DNA from: a virus
DNA length: 64,000 bases
Strand: one strand, 5' to 3'
Virus record (IMG/VR): IMGVR_UViG_3300034072_000926
Location: 167,621 to 231,620 of that record
Shown here: positions 38,358 to 46,189 of the stretch, piece after piece
Layout: every line of letters begins with the position of its first letter
How positions within the stretch are numbered: the first letter of the stretch is position 1
The notes under the pieces: generated by a model
Told to the model about the DNA's origin: nothing
The model's database searches: none
Seen by the model: the letters and a program-made list of their open reading frames with translations, nothing else
Program-made: the position numbers and the translations under genes

Positions 38358-39473
38358 ATGAGTTACAAGATCAACAAAGCAGATGGCAAATCTGTCATTG
38401 TCAAAGACCTTGAGAGTGAGATCGTTGGTGGTCTAAACCTTCTCGGTTACGGCTTTGCTAACTATGGCGATGAAATTGCTCAGAACTTTGTCAAAGACTT
38501 AGAGAACAATGCAGGCACCGCAGAACCCACTAACCCGGTTCTCGGTCAGTTCTGGTTCCAGATTCCACTAAACTTGACTAGTGAAAATCGTAATCTGAGG
38601 ATTTGCACCAACACAAACGGCACCTCGCTTGATGGTCGTTGGAAGACATTGTTCTCGATTACCCCTGCGGGCGAGATACAGCTTGATGCTTGGACTCTTA
38701 GGGGTAAGGCACCCGTGACACCCGGTGGTGGTTCTACGGGCATGGGACAACCCGTAGTGCTAGATTCCAATGGTAAGATCAACGCTGCCTATCTTACTGC
38801 GACTACGAGTGTCGGCACCGCTGACGTTGCAAATCGTCTAGCCAATGCTAGAACTTTTGGTTCAAGGAACGGTGGTCTAAGCTTTGATGGAACGCAGAAT
38901 GTTCCTCTAACGACTGCTCACATTGGCGAAGGTGATCAGCAGTATTTTACAACTGCTCGTGCTCGTTCCACTCTTTCGGGTGGTCGTTATATTACCTATA
39001 ACTCGACCACTGGTGAGATTGCTTTCAATGGTCCAGATCCAACAAGTGGCGAAACTGGTCCACAAGGACCGGCCGGTCCACAAGGACCCCAAGGTCCGCA
39101 GGGGGAAACTGGTCCACAGGGTCCCCAGGGTCCCGCCGGCGCCACTGGACCACAAGGTCCAGAAGGTCCAACCGGTCAGATCGGTAATGGTATTACTGGT
39201 CAAGGCGCTAATTGGGTCATGTTCTCAAATGGCTATAAGATCCAATGGGGATTCCAGTCCACATATGGTTCAAACGTAATGGCATATGTTACGTATCCTG
39301 TGGCCTTTTCGAGCCTACCAAGCTTTACCGTATCCGGCGCGTATTCGACTGGTGGTAACGCAAAGGATAACTGGCCTGGAACGCTTCACGCAAACAGTTC
39401 AACAACTCGAGGCTGCATGAAGAGTGCATCCGACGAAAGTGGCACATTCCACTGGGTAGCAATGGGATTCTAA
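38358..39473 (+). CDS. Collagen-like tail fibre protein 1
   Basis: A 371-residue fibre protein. Residues 1-75 form the attachment module also seen in the paralogue at 39857 ([43 protein letters not shown]). A beta-rich middle follows. Then comes a collagen-like block of about 15 Gly-x-y triplets (around 233-277, mostly GPQ, GPA, GET). The C-terminal domain has [22 protein letters not shown] and a terminal WVAMGF typical of phage fibre tips. It likely binds the host receptor. It is followed after 3 bases by the fibre chaperone gene. Confidence 0.82.
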   Translation: MSYKINKADGKSVIVKDLESEIVGGLNLLGYGFANYGDEIAQNFVKDLENNAGTAEPTNPVLGQFWFQIPLNLTSENRNLRICTNTNGTSLDGRWKTLFSITPAGEIQLDAWTLRGKAPVTPGGGSTGMGQPVVLDSNGKINAAYLTATTSVGTADVANRLANARTFGSRNGGLSFDGTQNVPLTTAHIGEGDQQYFTTARARSTLSGGRYITYNSTTGEIAFNGPDPTSGETGPQGPAGPQGPQGPQGETGPQGPQGPAGATGPQGPEGPTGQIGNGITGQGANWVMFSNGYKIQWGFQSTYGSNVMAYVTYPVAFSSLPSFTVSGAYSTGGNAKDNWPGTLHANSSTTRGCMKSASDESGTFHWVAMGF

Positions 39474-39476
39474 ACG

Positions 39477-39857
39477 ATGAAATATTTCTACAGTCCATCA
39501 ACAGCTGGCTTCTATATTGAGGGTGTCAACACGTTTATTCCTGACGATGTATTTGAAGTCCCTGAAGCTGATTACAATGCTCTGTTTGAAGGGCAATCAA
39601 CTGGCAAGCAGATTGTCTACAAGTCTCGCAAGCTTCAACTAGCTGACCATGAAATTATCAAGAAGACATGGGACGATGTTCGCGCTCGTCGTGATGCTCT
39701 TTTGACCGCTTGTGATTGGACGCAAATGCCTGATGCCCCCTTGACAGATGAAGTAAAGGCACTTTGGCGCACCTATCGTCAGAAGCTTCGCGATATTACT
39801 GAAATCTATAGTGATCCCGATAAGGTTGTTTGGCCACTTGCTCCTGGGGAGGAATAA
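39477..39857 (+). CDS. Tail fibre assembly chaperone
   Basis: A 126-residue protein. The C-terminal half has the pattern of phage tail fibre assembly chaperones: RARRDALLTACDWTQMPDAP then LWRTYRQKLRDI and an acidic, Trp-containing end. The N-terminal part (FYSPSTAGFYIEG, IPDDVFEVPEADYNALFEGQ) is the typical region of such proteins that contacts the fibre tip. It lies between two related fibre genes and its stop overlaps the second fibre start by one base (TAATG), so it probably serves both. Confidence 0.82.
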   Translation: MKYFYSPSTAGFYIEGVNTFIPDDVFEVPEADYNALFEGQSTGKQIVYKSRKLQLADHEIIKKTWDDVRARRDALLTACDWTQMPDAPLTDEVKALWRTYRQKLRDITEIYSDPDKVVWPLAPGEE

Positions 39858-40966
39858 TGAGCTATACAGTCAATAAATCCAATGGTGATATCGCGACAGT
39901 TGTTAATGACTTTCGTAAGGAAATTGTCGGCGGACTGAATATCCTCGGACTTGGCTATGTCAACTATGGCGAAGACATTGCGAACAACTTCGTAAGAGTT
40001 GCAGAAAACTTTGCCCATAGTGTTCCGCCATCTGATCCTTTGAAGGGACAGATTTGGTATGATATCTCAGTCGCAAATCCAGTTCTACGTGTTTTCAACG
40101 GCACAACCTGGACTCCTATGTTCTCAATTGACCTTGCGAACAATAGGGCATTGATCTTCTTCAACGGTAACCCAATTGCTCCTAGTCTCGATCCTACACC
40201 CGCGACTCTAGTTGTCCGTGGCAGCGATGGTAAGATTCCATCAAGCAGCATTCCTAGTGGATTGACCGCTGGTAGCTCGACCACTGCGGCTCGTTTGGAT
40301 CCTGGTGCAAAGATCAACGGCACTCAGTTCACCGGTGCAACCGATATCACGATTAACTCAGGACAAATTCCTGAGAATGGCAATCTCTATTACAGTGATG
40401 GTCGTGTTCGTGCAGCTCTATCGGGCGGACGTTACATCAACATCAATACCACAACCGGCGAAGTTTCCTACACTGGTCCGGATCCGACACAGGGCGGTGA
40501 TGGTGCAACTGGTCCTCAAGGTCCAAAAGGCGATAAGGGCGACAAGGGAGATACTGGTAGTCAGGGACCAGCCGGACAAGACGGTGCCCAGGGGCCACAA
40601 GGACCAGAAGGTCCACAGGGTATTCCCGGAACAGCAGCTCAAGTTATCACGGCTCAGAATTTGAATAAGAATGGATACGTGGTATTCAGTGGCGGATTCT
40701 GTATTCAGTGGGGTAACAGTCGCACTCGAGTCGGTGACGAATATGCCTATAATGTGACCTTCAACATTGCAATGCAGGGTGCAGCATGGGCAGTGTCTAT
40801 TACACCTTATATTGCCGCTCCTAGCATTTCGCGAGATATTTGGTTCCAGCGAGCCAGCGAAGGCGGTAGTCCGGCAGGAACTGGTGTTGTTATTCAGGCA
40901 CAGAGTTCGACTAAGAACAATAACAACTGTGACGGTTACGACTGGATCGCAATCGGCATCGTTTAA
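39857..40966 (+). CDS. Collagen-like tail fibre protein 2
   Basis: A 369-residue paralogue of the fibre at 38358. It has the same N-terminal module (NKSNGDIATVVNDFRKEIVG, LNILGLGYVNYGEDIANNFV, PSDPLKGQIWYD), a shorter collagen-like block (about 222-265, GPQ, GPK, GDK triplets) and a related C-terminal tip (GYVVFSGGFCIQWG, ending YDWIAIGIV). I take ATG 39857, which overlaps the chaperone stop. The two fibres diverge most in the tip, as expected for receptor binding proteins of different specificity. A strong terminator follows. Confidence 0.82.
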   Translation: MSYTVNKSNGDIATVVNDFRKEIVGGLNILGLGYVNYGEDIANNFVRVAENFAHSVPPSDPLKGQIWYDISVANPVLRVFNGTTWTPMFSIDLANNRALIFFNGNPIAPSLDPTPATLVVRGSDGKIPSSSIPSGLTAGSSTTAARLDPGAKINGTQFTGATDITINSGQIPENGNLYYSDGRVRAALSGGRYININTTTGEVSYTGPDPTQGGDGATGPQGPKGDKGDKGDTGSQGPAGQDGAQGPQGPEGPQGIPGTAAQVITAQNLNKNGYVVFSGGFCIQWGNSRTRVGDEYAYNVTFNIAMQGAAWAVSITPYIAAPSISRDIWFQRASEGGSPAGTGVVIQAQSSTKNNNNCDGYDWIAIGIV

Positions 40967-40973
40967 TCAAAGA

Positions 40974-41003
40974 AAAAGCCCGGTATTTCTACCGGGCTTT
41001 TTT
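40974..41003. terminator. Rho-independent terminator at the end of the tail operon
   Basis: AAAAGCCCGGTA, TTTC loop, TACCGGGCTTTTTT. Perfect GC-rich stem with A-tract and T-tract, so it functions in both directions, separating the fibre operon from the convergent thyX gene. Confidence 0.9.
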
Positions 41004-41010
41004 GTGACTA

Positions 41011-41949
41011 TCAGACCTTGAAAGTCGTCTTGAACTCACCTAGTTCACGCTTGCTCATTCGGAAATGCTCAAGGAATGCAGCTTCGTTCTCAAACTGTGC
41101 CTGAATATGATCATATGCTTCCGAGAAGCTGAGATCAAACTCGTTGGAACGAGTGATCAGAGCCTGGAGCAGTTCCACTTCCATACCCGAGAAGGTCTTC
41201 GCATCGCGAATGTAATCCTCATAGGCTTCGCAAGCTGCGGGGAACAGAGGCTGAACCAGCTTGTAAATCGCACGAGCAAATTCCTGGATTTCCCACTGAG
41301 CGTGAGAGTCTTCGCGCAGCTTCAGCATGTGGAACAGGTTATGGAGGTTCTGCTTCCAGTAAAGCTCGGTGTAACCAGCAACTGGCATAACAGTGCGAGC
41401 AATCTCACGCGAGATACCGGCTTCTGGAAACTCTTCCGAGAAACCATAATGCTCGACTAGACCGCCTTCATTGAGAAGGGTCTGGTAAATCTTGTGACTG
41501 TGGGTGGTTGCCTGACGAATCAGATCCTGAGCAGCCTGCTTGTCAGCATCGGTCATATCGCCGCCACGACCCTGCTTGTTGGTCGAGCTCTGAGGCAGGA
41601 TATTCTCGAGCAGAGGCACATACATTTCATCAGTCAGAACCGAATAGCGACCCGAATACTCGTTCAGGCTCGAAGTGCGGTGACGCACCAGCTGACGCAT
41701 GACAAAGATTGGAAGCTTGAGGTGCAGCTTTACTTCGCACATCTCAAGAGGACTGGTATGCTTGTGGCGTACCAAGTAACGGATGAGTCCACGGTCTTCA
41801 CGGACACTCTTCGTGCCGTTACCATAGGAAACTCGAGCAGCACTAACGATATCAGCGTCACTGCCCATATGATCGACCAGGCCTACAAAGCCGTGATCGA
41901 GAACTGGGACATATTTGTTATCGCCAGTTACTTCGCTCTGAAGGGTCAT
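41011..41949 (-). CDS. thyX: FAD-dependent thymidylate synthase ThyX
   Basis: A 312-residue protein with the ThyX signature RHRTSSLNEYSGRY at 89-102 (pattern RHRxxSxNExSxRY), preceded by LVRHKHTSPLEMCEVKLHLK. It makes dTMP from dUMP using methylenetetrahydrofolate and reduced FAD, supplying thymidine for phage DNA. T4 uses the unrelated ThyA (Td). It is longer than many ThyX proteins (210-250), with a C-terminal extension of about 60 residues. It starts at ATG 41949 with AGGAG. An 11-bp inverted repeat lies just upstream. Confidence 0.95.
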   Translation of the reverse strand: MTLQSEVTGDNKYVPVLDHGFVGLVDHMGSDADIVSAARVSYGNGTKSVREDRGLIRYLVRHKHTSPLEMCEVKLHLKLPIFVMRQLVRHRTSSLNEYSGRYSVLTDEMYVPLLENILPQSSTNKQGRGGDMTDADKQAAQDLIRQATTHSHKIYQTLLNEGGLVEHYGFSEEFPEAGISREIARTVMPVAGYTELYWKQNLHNLFHMLKLREDSHAQWEIQEFARAIYKLVQPLFPAACEAYEDYIRDAKTFSGMEVELLQALITRSNEFDLSFSEAYDHIQAQFENEAAFLEHFRMSKRELGEFKTTFKV

Positions 41950-41967
41950 TCTACACTCCTAGTATGT

Positions 41968-41997
41968 TCTGGATTGAGTGTTTGTTCTCAATCCAGA
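41968..41997. repeat. Perfect 11-bp inverted repeat upstream of thyX
   Basis: TCTGGATTGAG, 8-base loop, CTCAATCCAGA, 19 bases before the thyX ATG. No U-tract follows on the minus strand, so it may be a leader hairpin or operator affecting thyX rather than a terminator. Confidence 0.5.
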
Positions 41998-42005
41998 CTA
42001 TACAC

Positions 42006-42281
42006 TCAGAGCGCTATATCCTTCAATATGATTTCGGAGAAATGTCGGATACAATCTTTCACTTCTGCGAGATTTAGGATAAGGCCAATCTCAGAGATTC
42101 CCTGGTCCTCAAGAGATGCTTCGTCCATCATAATCTCCTCGAGTTCTTCTCGGGTGATGATGCGAACATCGTCATCAAGGTCGGTCACACACGCTGCCGA
42201 AACAAATTCGGAAGGCACATGATCAGGTTCAATTTCAGCTAGGATCTTATCGAGAAGGTCCTCAAACTCCGGTGTCGCCAT
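42006..42281 (-). CDS. Small acidic protein of unknown function
   Basis: A 91-residue strongly acidic protein (MATPEFEDLLDKILAEIEPD, then DDDVRIITREELEEIMMDEA). ATG 42281 is chosen because a GGAG Shine-Dalgarno lies 8 bases upstream; a GTG at 42290 is too close to it. It overlaps the upstream gene by 20 bases, so the two are coupled. Acidic helical proteins of this sort in phages are sometimes DNA mimics or inhibitors, but nothing here shows that. Confidence 0.6.
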   Translation of the reverse strand: MATPEFEDLLDKILAEIEPDHVPSEFVSAACVTDLDDDVRIITREELEEIMMDEASLEDQGISEIGLILNLAEVKDCIRHFSEIILKDIAL

Positions 42282-42723
42282 TGTCGTCACTCCTAACGAG
42301 TTTGACCGCTACTTGGTAGCGCTCATACATTGAGCGAACGGCATGATTTTCTTTGATCAACTTCCGTTCACTAATGTATTTAATCAATTCGTCACGAGTA
42401 ACGGTCTCATACGAACCGTCCTTCATCTCAATATCAATCTCGTCATGCTGCTTCCTTAGCGTTGGAGCAGCATGATAATAGTCGTATGACACAGGATTAC
42501 CAAACAATCTGATCATATCGTCTGTGTTATTGACATTACTGAGAGTCTGATAGGATCTAGATGTGGAAGTGATTCCAAGGGATGACGGTGTCTCTATGAT
42601 ATCTTTGATGGCCTGCTGCTGATAGGGATAAAGCATATCAGTGAAGGAATGATCCTTGGTTTCCTTGTATAGATCCATCACTGATTCAGCAGTGGTCTTC
42701 TTTGTTTCGACTCGCTTAATCAT
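42262..42723 (-). CDS. Unknown 153-residue protein
   Basis: Not recognised. ATG 42723 (MIKRVETKK) follows an AGGTGG Shine-Dalgarno; it overlaps the previous stop by 8 bases. The middle contains HSFTDMLYPYQQQAIKDIIE, reminiscent of the beginning of helicase or large terminase cores (Y-Q..I), but there is no Walker motif in its 153 residues. The rest is helical and charged. It is part of a run of overlapping small genes from 44239 to 42006. Confidence 0.55.
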   Translation of the reverse strand: MIKRVETKKTTAESVMDLYKETKDHSFTDMLYPYQQQAIKDIIETPSSLGITSTSRSYQTLSNVNNTDDMIRLFGNPVSYDYYHAAPTLRKQHDEIDIEMKDGSYETVTRDELIKYISERKLIKENHAVRSMYERYQVAVKLVRSDDNGDTGV

Positions 42724-43066
42724 TCTTATCGCCACCTACAAGACGGATACTAGCAGTTAGCCTATCCCACTGGCTCTGAAGTAGCTCATTAGTCTGAATA
42801 AGATCCATAACCTTCTTGAGCTTTTGAAACTCGAGAAGTTGCTCATCCAAAGTATTGAGAACATCATCGAGACTTGGGTGCGCGTCGGTGCTAGATTTGA
42901 TAGTGGTCAAAGTATTCAGACGATGATGGATCTTAGCCCATTTTGCCTCCTTGGTCCTAACATCCTGCATCTGCTGTTCTACACGAGCATAAGCCTCTTG
43001 GTATTCAGCGCGAACATTAGCCTCGGCCTGTTCCTGAAGGGCTACGATATCAATTTCCTGTGTCAT
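42716..43066 (-). CDS. Coiled-coil small protein, WD/MR-family paralogue
   Basis: A 116-residue mostly helical protein starting at ATG 43066 (GAGGATGACAG upstream), overlapping the previous gene by 17 bases. The N-terminal 90 residues are heptad-like (ALQEQAEANVRAEYQEAYAR). It ends QTNELLQSQWDRLTASIRLV, which aligns with the ends of the two genes upstream (N-x4-x-x-W-D/E-R/K-x4-x-R). Those shared ends identify a small paralogous family in tandem. Function unknown; oligomerisation by coiled coil is likely. Confidence 0.6.
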   Translation of the reverse strand: MTQEIDIVALQEQAEANVRAEYQEAYARVEQQMQDVRTKEAKWAKIHHRLNTLTTIKSSTDAHPSLDDVLNTLDEQLLEFQKLKKVMDLIQTNELLQSQWDRLTASIRLVGGDKND

Positions 43067-43535
43067 CTGTCATCCTCATCATAACTAAAATTCTTTCCCA
43101 CTGGGCTTTGACCATTGGATTGGATTCGAAGGCATCTAAGAGGATCTGGAAATCTTGAGCTTTTCTCAATTGATAGAGAAGTGCCATACCAAACTCGTCC
43201 CTATCGAGCGGAAGGTCAATTGGTGTGATAGATGGATCTCTCCATGTCTCCCTCTCTCCCTTTATCGTTTTGTTACCAAAGACGCTATGGTATTGGTAAT
43301 GATTAGCGGTTCGATTGGGATCTTTATCCTTGATGATTGTCCAAGACTGACGAATCCAATCCAGAGCCTTATGCCATGAATCGATAGTTCGTTCCAGCCC
43401 TAGCTTTTCCCGACTGATTTGATCCGACAGTCTGACCATATCGTCAGATGCCTTATTAAAACCTGCCTGGTAAGCTTCGTGCTTTATTGCCTCTAGCTCG
43501 TTACTAAGAGCATTCCAATCATTCGGATTTGTCAT
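43050..43535 (-). CDS. Coiled-coil small protein, WD/MR-family paralogue
   Basis: A 161-residue protein from ATG 43535 (MTNPNDW), overlapping the previous gene by 17 bases. Its N-terminal 60 residues are heptad-like. A charged region (GERETWRDPSITPIDLPLDR) is inserted before the shared C-terminal motif FESNPMVKAQWERILVMMRM. It is the longest member of the tandem family. AAGGATTGCAGG upstream gives a moderate Shine-Dalgarno. Confidence 0.6.
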   Translation of the reverse strand: MTNPNDWNALSNELEAIKHEAYQAGFNKASDDMVRLSDQISREKLGLERTIDSWHKALDWIRQSWTIIKDKDPNRTANHYQYHSVFGNKTIKGERETWRDPSITPIDLPLDRDEFGMALLYQLRKAQDFQILLDAFESNPMVKAQWERILVMMRMTDDTGN

Positions 43536-43797
43536 AGCCTGCAATCCTTAATGCCATCATGAACTTGTCCCAGGCCCCGCTCACAATTGAATTCTCCTTG
43601 ATGGCTTTGATCAAGATATCAAAGTGTTGAGCCTTTGGTTCGGCGGCTTCTATTCGTTTATTGAGGAGTTCAATTCTCATTTTAAGCTGACGGACAGTTT
43701 CTTCCAAACCTGCAACTCTCGTCTGAGATTTTTCAAGGGCAAGAATTGCTTCTTCTCGATTTAGATTAGAATACATTTCATCCAAATCCTTAGACAT
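43519..43797 (-). CDS. Coiled-coil small protein, WD/MR-family paralogue
   Basis: A 92-residue protein from ATG 43797 (MSKDLDEMYSN). The middle is a clear coiled coil (GLEETVRQLKMRIELLNKRI) and the end, KENSIVSGAWDKFMMALRIA, carries the shared motif. It overlaps the previous gene by 8 bases. A longer frame to 43872 starts inside the upstream gene and lacks support. Confidence 0.6.
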   Translation of the reverse strand: MSKDLDEMYSNLNREEAILALEKSQTRVAGLEETVRQLKMRIELLNKRIEAAEPKAQHFDILIKAIKENSIVSGAWDKFMMALRIAGYDKSE

Positions 43798-44239
43798 TGT
43801 CAGAACCAGACATCTTCCTGAAGAGCTGCATGTCCTTGAACATCTTCTTGATCTGTTCGTTACCCTCAACATCCTCCATGAGGTAGTGCCATTTCAAGGC
43901 GTGATGGCACATGACATTGTAGGCACGATTCAGCTTCTTGAGACGGTGACGAAGCTGAGCTTCGACTTCCTCTGATGTTTCAAGTTCGAGATCACCCTGA
44001 TACCTGAAATGATAGCTCTGGAGTTCGCCGTCAAACAGATCTGCGTCGTCAAGTTTTGAACTAGGGTAATACGAATCTTCTATCTCATCACTGACGCATT
44101 CACCGTCGAGATCATAATAGCGAGCGTCGAAGATGCTTTCGGCCATATCCGGACCAAAGGGATGATAATTCGCATGCCAAGGTCCAGAAGAACTAGCGGC
44201 GGAGACAGAAGCTTTGCGAATGCGGTTTAGTCGTGACAT
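43790..44239 (-). CDS. Unknown 149-residue protein, first of the 44-42 kb array
   Basis: A protein with an acidic first half (DGECVSDEIEDSYYPSSKLD) and a helical second half ending GNEQIKKMFKDMQLFRKMSG, a distant version of the motif in the next three genes. ATG 44239 (MSRLNRIRK) lies only 3 bases after a 13-bp hairpin whose 3' arm occupies the place of a Shine-Dalgarno, so initiation here must be unusual or the true start is internal (ATG near residue 32). Function unknown. Confidence 0.55.
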   Translation of the reverse strand: MSRLNRIRKASVSAASSSGPWHANYHPFGPDMAESIFDARYYDLDGECVSDEIEDSYYPSSKLDDADLFDGELQSYHFRYQGDLELETSEEVEAQLRHRLKKLNRAYNVMCHHALKWHYLMEDVEGNEQIKKMFKDMQLFRKMSGSDNV

Positions 44240-44242
44240 AAA

Positions 44243-44272
44243 GAATCCTGGAAAATTGCTTTTCCAGGATTC
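44243..44272 (-). terminator. 13-bp hairpin at the start of the 44-42 kb array
   Basis: GAATCCTGGAAAA, 4-base loop, TTTTCCAGGATTC, followed on the minus strand by TTTATG. It follows the upstream gene's stop at 44297 and resembles an intrinsic terminator, but it also abuts the next start codon, so it could be an attenuator. Confidence 0.6.
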
Positions 44273-44296
44273 TAACACATTAGGCTTTGAGGTGCA

Positions 44297-44554
44297 TTAT
44301 TGCAGTTCGCCTCGTTGCTTCATCGTTGTCACATTTTCCAATGCAGCAATGATGACAGCAGCGGCTTTTACAAGATTGTCCTCAAACTCTTCAGTCTCAG
44401 GAACAATTCCATTACGACGAACCTCGGAGCTCACGTAATGGGTAATCATTGCAACCCAGTCGCCGGGTGTGTTCTTTGCATCCCATTCCGAACCAGGCAG
44501 ATCATTCTGCCTAGCACGTTCATCTGCGATGCGTTCAAGAATAGCAGAGAGCAT
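44297..44554 (-). CDS. Small conserved phage protein of unknown function
   Basis: An 85-residue helical protein. The segments RIADERARQNDLPGSEWDAK, NTPGDWVAMITHYVSSEVRR and NLVKAAAVIIAALE recall a short protein found in many phages of proteobacteria, without known function. Its ATG overlaps the stop of the AT-hook gene (TAATG), so it is co-translated. A hairpin terminator follows. Confidence 0.65.
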   Translation of the reverse strand: MLSAILERIADERARQNDLPGSEWDAKNTPGDWVAMITHYVSSEVRRNGIVPETEEFEDNLVKAAAVIIAALENVTTMKQRGELQ

Positions 44555-45567
44555 TACTTCTTAGCCTTTGGTGGACGACCACGCTTCTTAGGAGCAGCTT
44601 CCTTGGAACCAGCTGGGGTGCCATCCTTGCGAGGACGACCAACTGGATTCTTAGGCTGCATTGCGGCCCAAGCTTCCTTGTCTGCTTTGTCTTCCCTGAG
44701 AGCAGCACGATCCAGAAACTCCTGGATGGCTAGGTCAGAGGTATCAACCTGATTGCCTTCAACGACTTCGGCTTCGACAGGAGGAACATATGCCTGGAAG
44801 TCAAATGCCGCTGCCTGAAGAGCTGCCTGAACGTCAGCTGGCAAAGTAGGGTCGATTTCAACTGCGACGTTCTCTGGCAGGGTTTCTGCTTCCGAGACTT
44901 GTGCAGTTGCTTCGATAGCTTCTTCCTGCTCTACGGGAGCCTGAGGGGCTTCTAGGGCAGTCTCAGTCGCAATCTCCGATGCCTCGGTTACTTCTGGACT
45001 AGCCGTCACCTGTGGTTCAGCATTTTCGACCGGACGCAGTTCGGGAACCAGACGATAGGCCCGCTCACGCTTTGCGGCGGCAGCATCCTCGAGGTCCTGT
45101 GCCTGCTGGAGAATGTTCTGGGCAATATCCATCTGTGCCTGTGCAGAATCAGACTTCTGATTCTCGAGGATCCTGTTCTCCAACTGAACGTCAGGGGTCT
45201 TAGGAGCATCTTCGCCGTTCATGTAGTCCACGATGGTGCGGAGCGGACATGGGGCGTTAGGTGCTGGATACATGACCACGTTGTCGATTTCAACAGCGCG
45301 AAGCAGACCATAGGTGTGCAGGGCGTTCATCATGTCCAGACCCAGATCAGGCAGGATCCTGCGCTGAAGCAGAGAGTGAAGGTGTGGGGTCTGCTGACCC
45401 TCGGTGGAATCGATGATATCCATCAGTGCGTCATGGAAACGATCCGGCAGAGCGTCAGTGTCTACAACTAGAGCATTCTCCTCGTTGCCGGGGATCTGCA
45501 TGTAAACCACTACGCAGCGGCGGTCAGTGTTCCTGATGCGACCAACGTGCTTCTTGAATGTGCTCAT
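44554..45567 (-). CDS. AT-hook DNA-binding protein
   Basis: A 337-residue protein. The N-terminal 120 residues are a compact domain (CVVVYMQIPGNEENALVVDT, LHSLLQRRILPDLGLDMMNA). Residues about 140-300 are Ala/Glu/Val-rich and probably disordered. The tail carries two AT-hook-like motifs, VGRPRKDGT and KKRGRPPKAKK, which bind the minor groove of AT-rich DNA. ATG 45567 is chosen for its AAGGAG; an upstream ATG at 45591 lacks one. It may organise phage or host DNA, or recruit a partner through the N-terminal domain. The N-terminal domain is not recognised. Confidence 0.65.
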   Translation of the reverse strand: MSTFKKHVGRIRNTDRRCVVVYMQIPGNEENALVVDTDALPDRFHDALMDIIDSTEGQQTPHLHSLLQRRILPDLGLDMMNALHTYGLLRAVEIDNVVMYPAPNAPCPLRTIVDYMNGEDAPKTPDVQLENRILENQKSDSAQAQMDIAQNILQQAQDLEDAAAAKRERAYRLVPELRPVENAEPQVTASPEVTEASEIATETALEAPQAPVEQEEAIEATAQVSEAETLPENVAVEIDPTLPADVQAALQAAAFDFQAYVPPVEAEVVEGNQVDTSDLAIQEFLDRAALREDKADKEAWAAMQPKNPVGRPRKDGTPAGSKEAAPKKRGRPPKAKK

Positions 45568-45580
45568 TATTGAGTTCTCC

Positions 45581-45862
45581 TTATTGGACAATACGGAAGG
45601 TTCGAGTTCCCACAGGTGCTAGTTGATCTTCTCTAACCAGCGCGAGGCCCTTACCTTCTTCAATGTCAATCTTTGCCTTCTCAATCGGAATCACAAGATG
45701 ATTCATAGAGAAGATTTCTTGGTTGCCGATGACGACATACCAAAGCGTTCCAGTATGATTATTCGGTCGAACAATCTTGACGAAGCTGGAACACTGATTG
45801 CCATGCTCGTCTTGATATACGAGCATGGCAGAGGTGTCTGGCAGATATTTGCAATCTACCAT
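45581..45862 (-). CDS. Unknown 93-residue beta-rich protein
   Basis: Starts at ATG 45862 (MVDCKYLPD) with GAAGG 11 bases upstream and 7 bases after the previous stop. Residues 10-75 read as beta strands (SAMLVYQDEHGNQCSSFVKI, GTLWYVVIGNQEIF). It ends 13 bases before the AT-hook start. Not recognised. A longer open frame to 46069 is a frame shadow of the preceding gene. Confidence 0.6.
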   Translation of the reverse strand: MVDCKYLPDTSAMLVYQDEHGNQCSSFVKIVRPNNHTGTLWYVVIGNQEIFSMNHLVIPIEKAKIDIEEGKGLALVREDQLAPVGTRTFRIVQ

Positions 45863-45869
45863 AGCCGTA

Positions 45870-46076
45870 TTAGCCTTCGGCTTCGTCTTCAGCAGGCGCT
45901 TCCTTGGGAAGCGTTGCATCGAGGAATACGGCAATCTTGTCGCGAACCGAGCCAACGCTCGAGAGTTCGCCGCCCTTGAATGCGCCGCGTTCAGCAGCGA
46001 TATCGATGATGCGAAGGGCATTCTGCAGATCAACCAGAGTGATCTGAGGGGTGGTATCCGGGGTCTCATCTGCCAT
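45870..46076 (-). CDS. Small conserved T4-like phage protein of unknown function
   Basis: A 68-residue protein with ALRIIDIAAERGAFKGGELS followed by SVGSVRDKIAVFLDA, a pattern I associate with short proteins of T4-like marine phages of unknown role. The ends are acidic. ATG 46076 has TAGGAGA. A CTAAATATG motif inside an inverted repeat lies about 85 bases upstream. Confidence 0.65.
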   Translation of the reverse strand: MADETPDTTPQITLVDLQNALRIIDIAAERGAFKGGELSSVGSVRDKIAVFLDATLPKEAPAEDEAEG

Positions 46077-46147
46077 GAGTTATTCTCCTATTGCGGCATG
46101 TCCGATCTATGGAGAATACTAGATATTGAGCAAATACTCAATATTCT

Positions 46148-46181
46148 GGCAGCATCCGACCATATTTAGTCAAATGCTGCC
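46148..46181 (-). promoter_or_regulatory. Inverted repeat enclosing a late-promoter-like motif
   Basis: GGCAGCAT (46148-46155) and ATGCTGCC (46174-46181) flank CTAAATATG on the minus strand (46169-46161). It lies just after the HNH gene stop and upstream of the gene at 46076. It may be a terminator for the HNH gene, a controlled late promoter, or both. Confidence 0.4.
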
Positions 46182-46189
46182 AGGAAAGA

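Noticed and set aside
39060-39180. Tandem DNA repeats in the fibre gene as a mobile or CRISPR-like element
   Set aside because: They encode collagen-like Gly-x-y triplets in frame and are explained by the protein.
41494-42222. 242-codon plus-strand frame opposite thyX
   Set aside because: ThyX motif and codon pattern on the minus strand are decisive; the plus frame is unrelated to any family.
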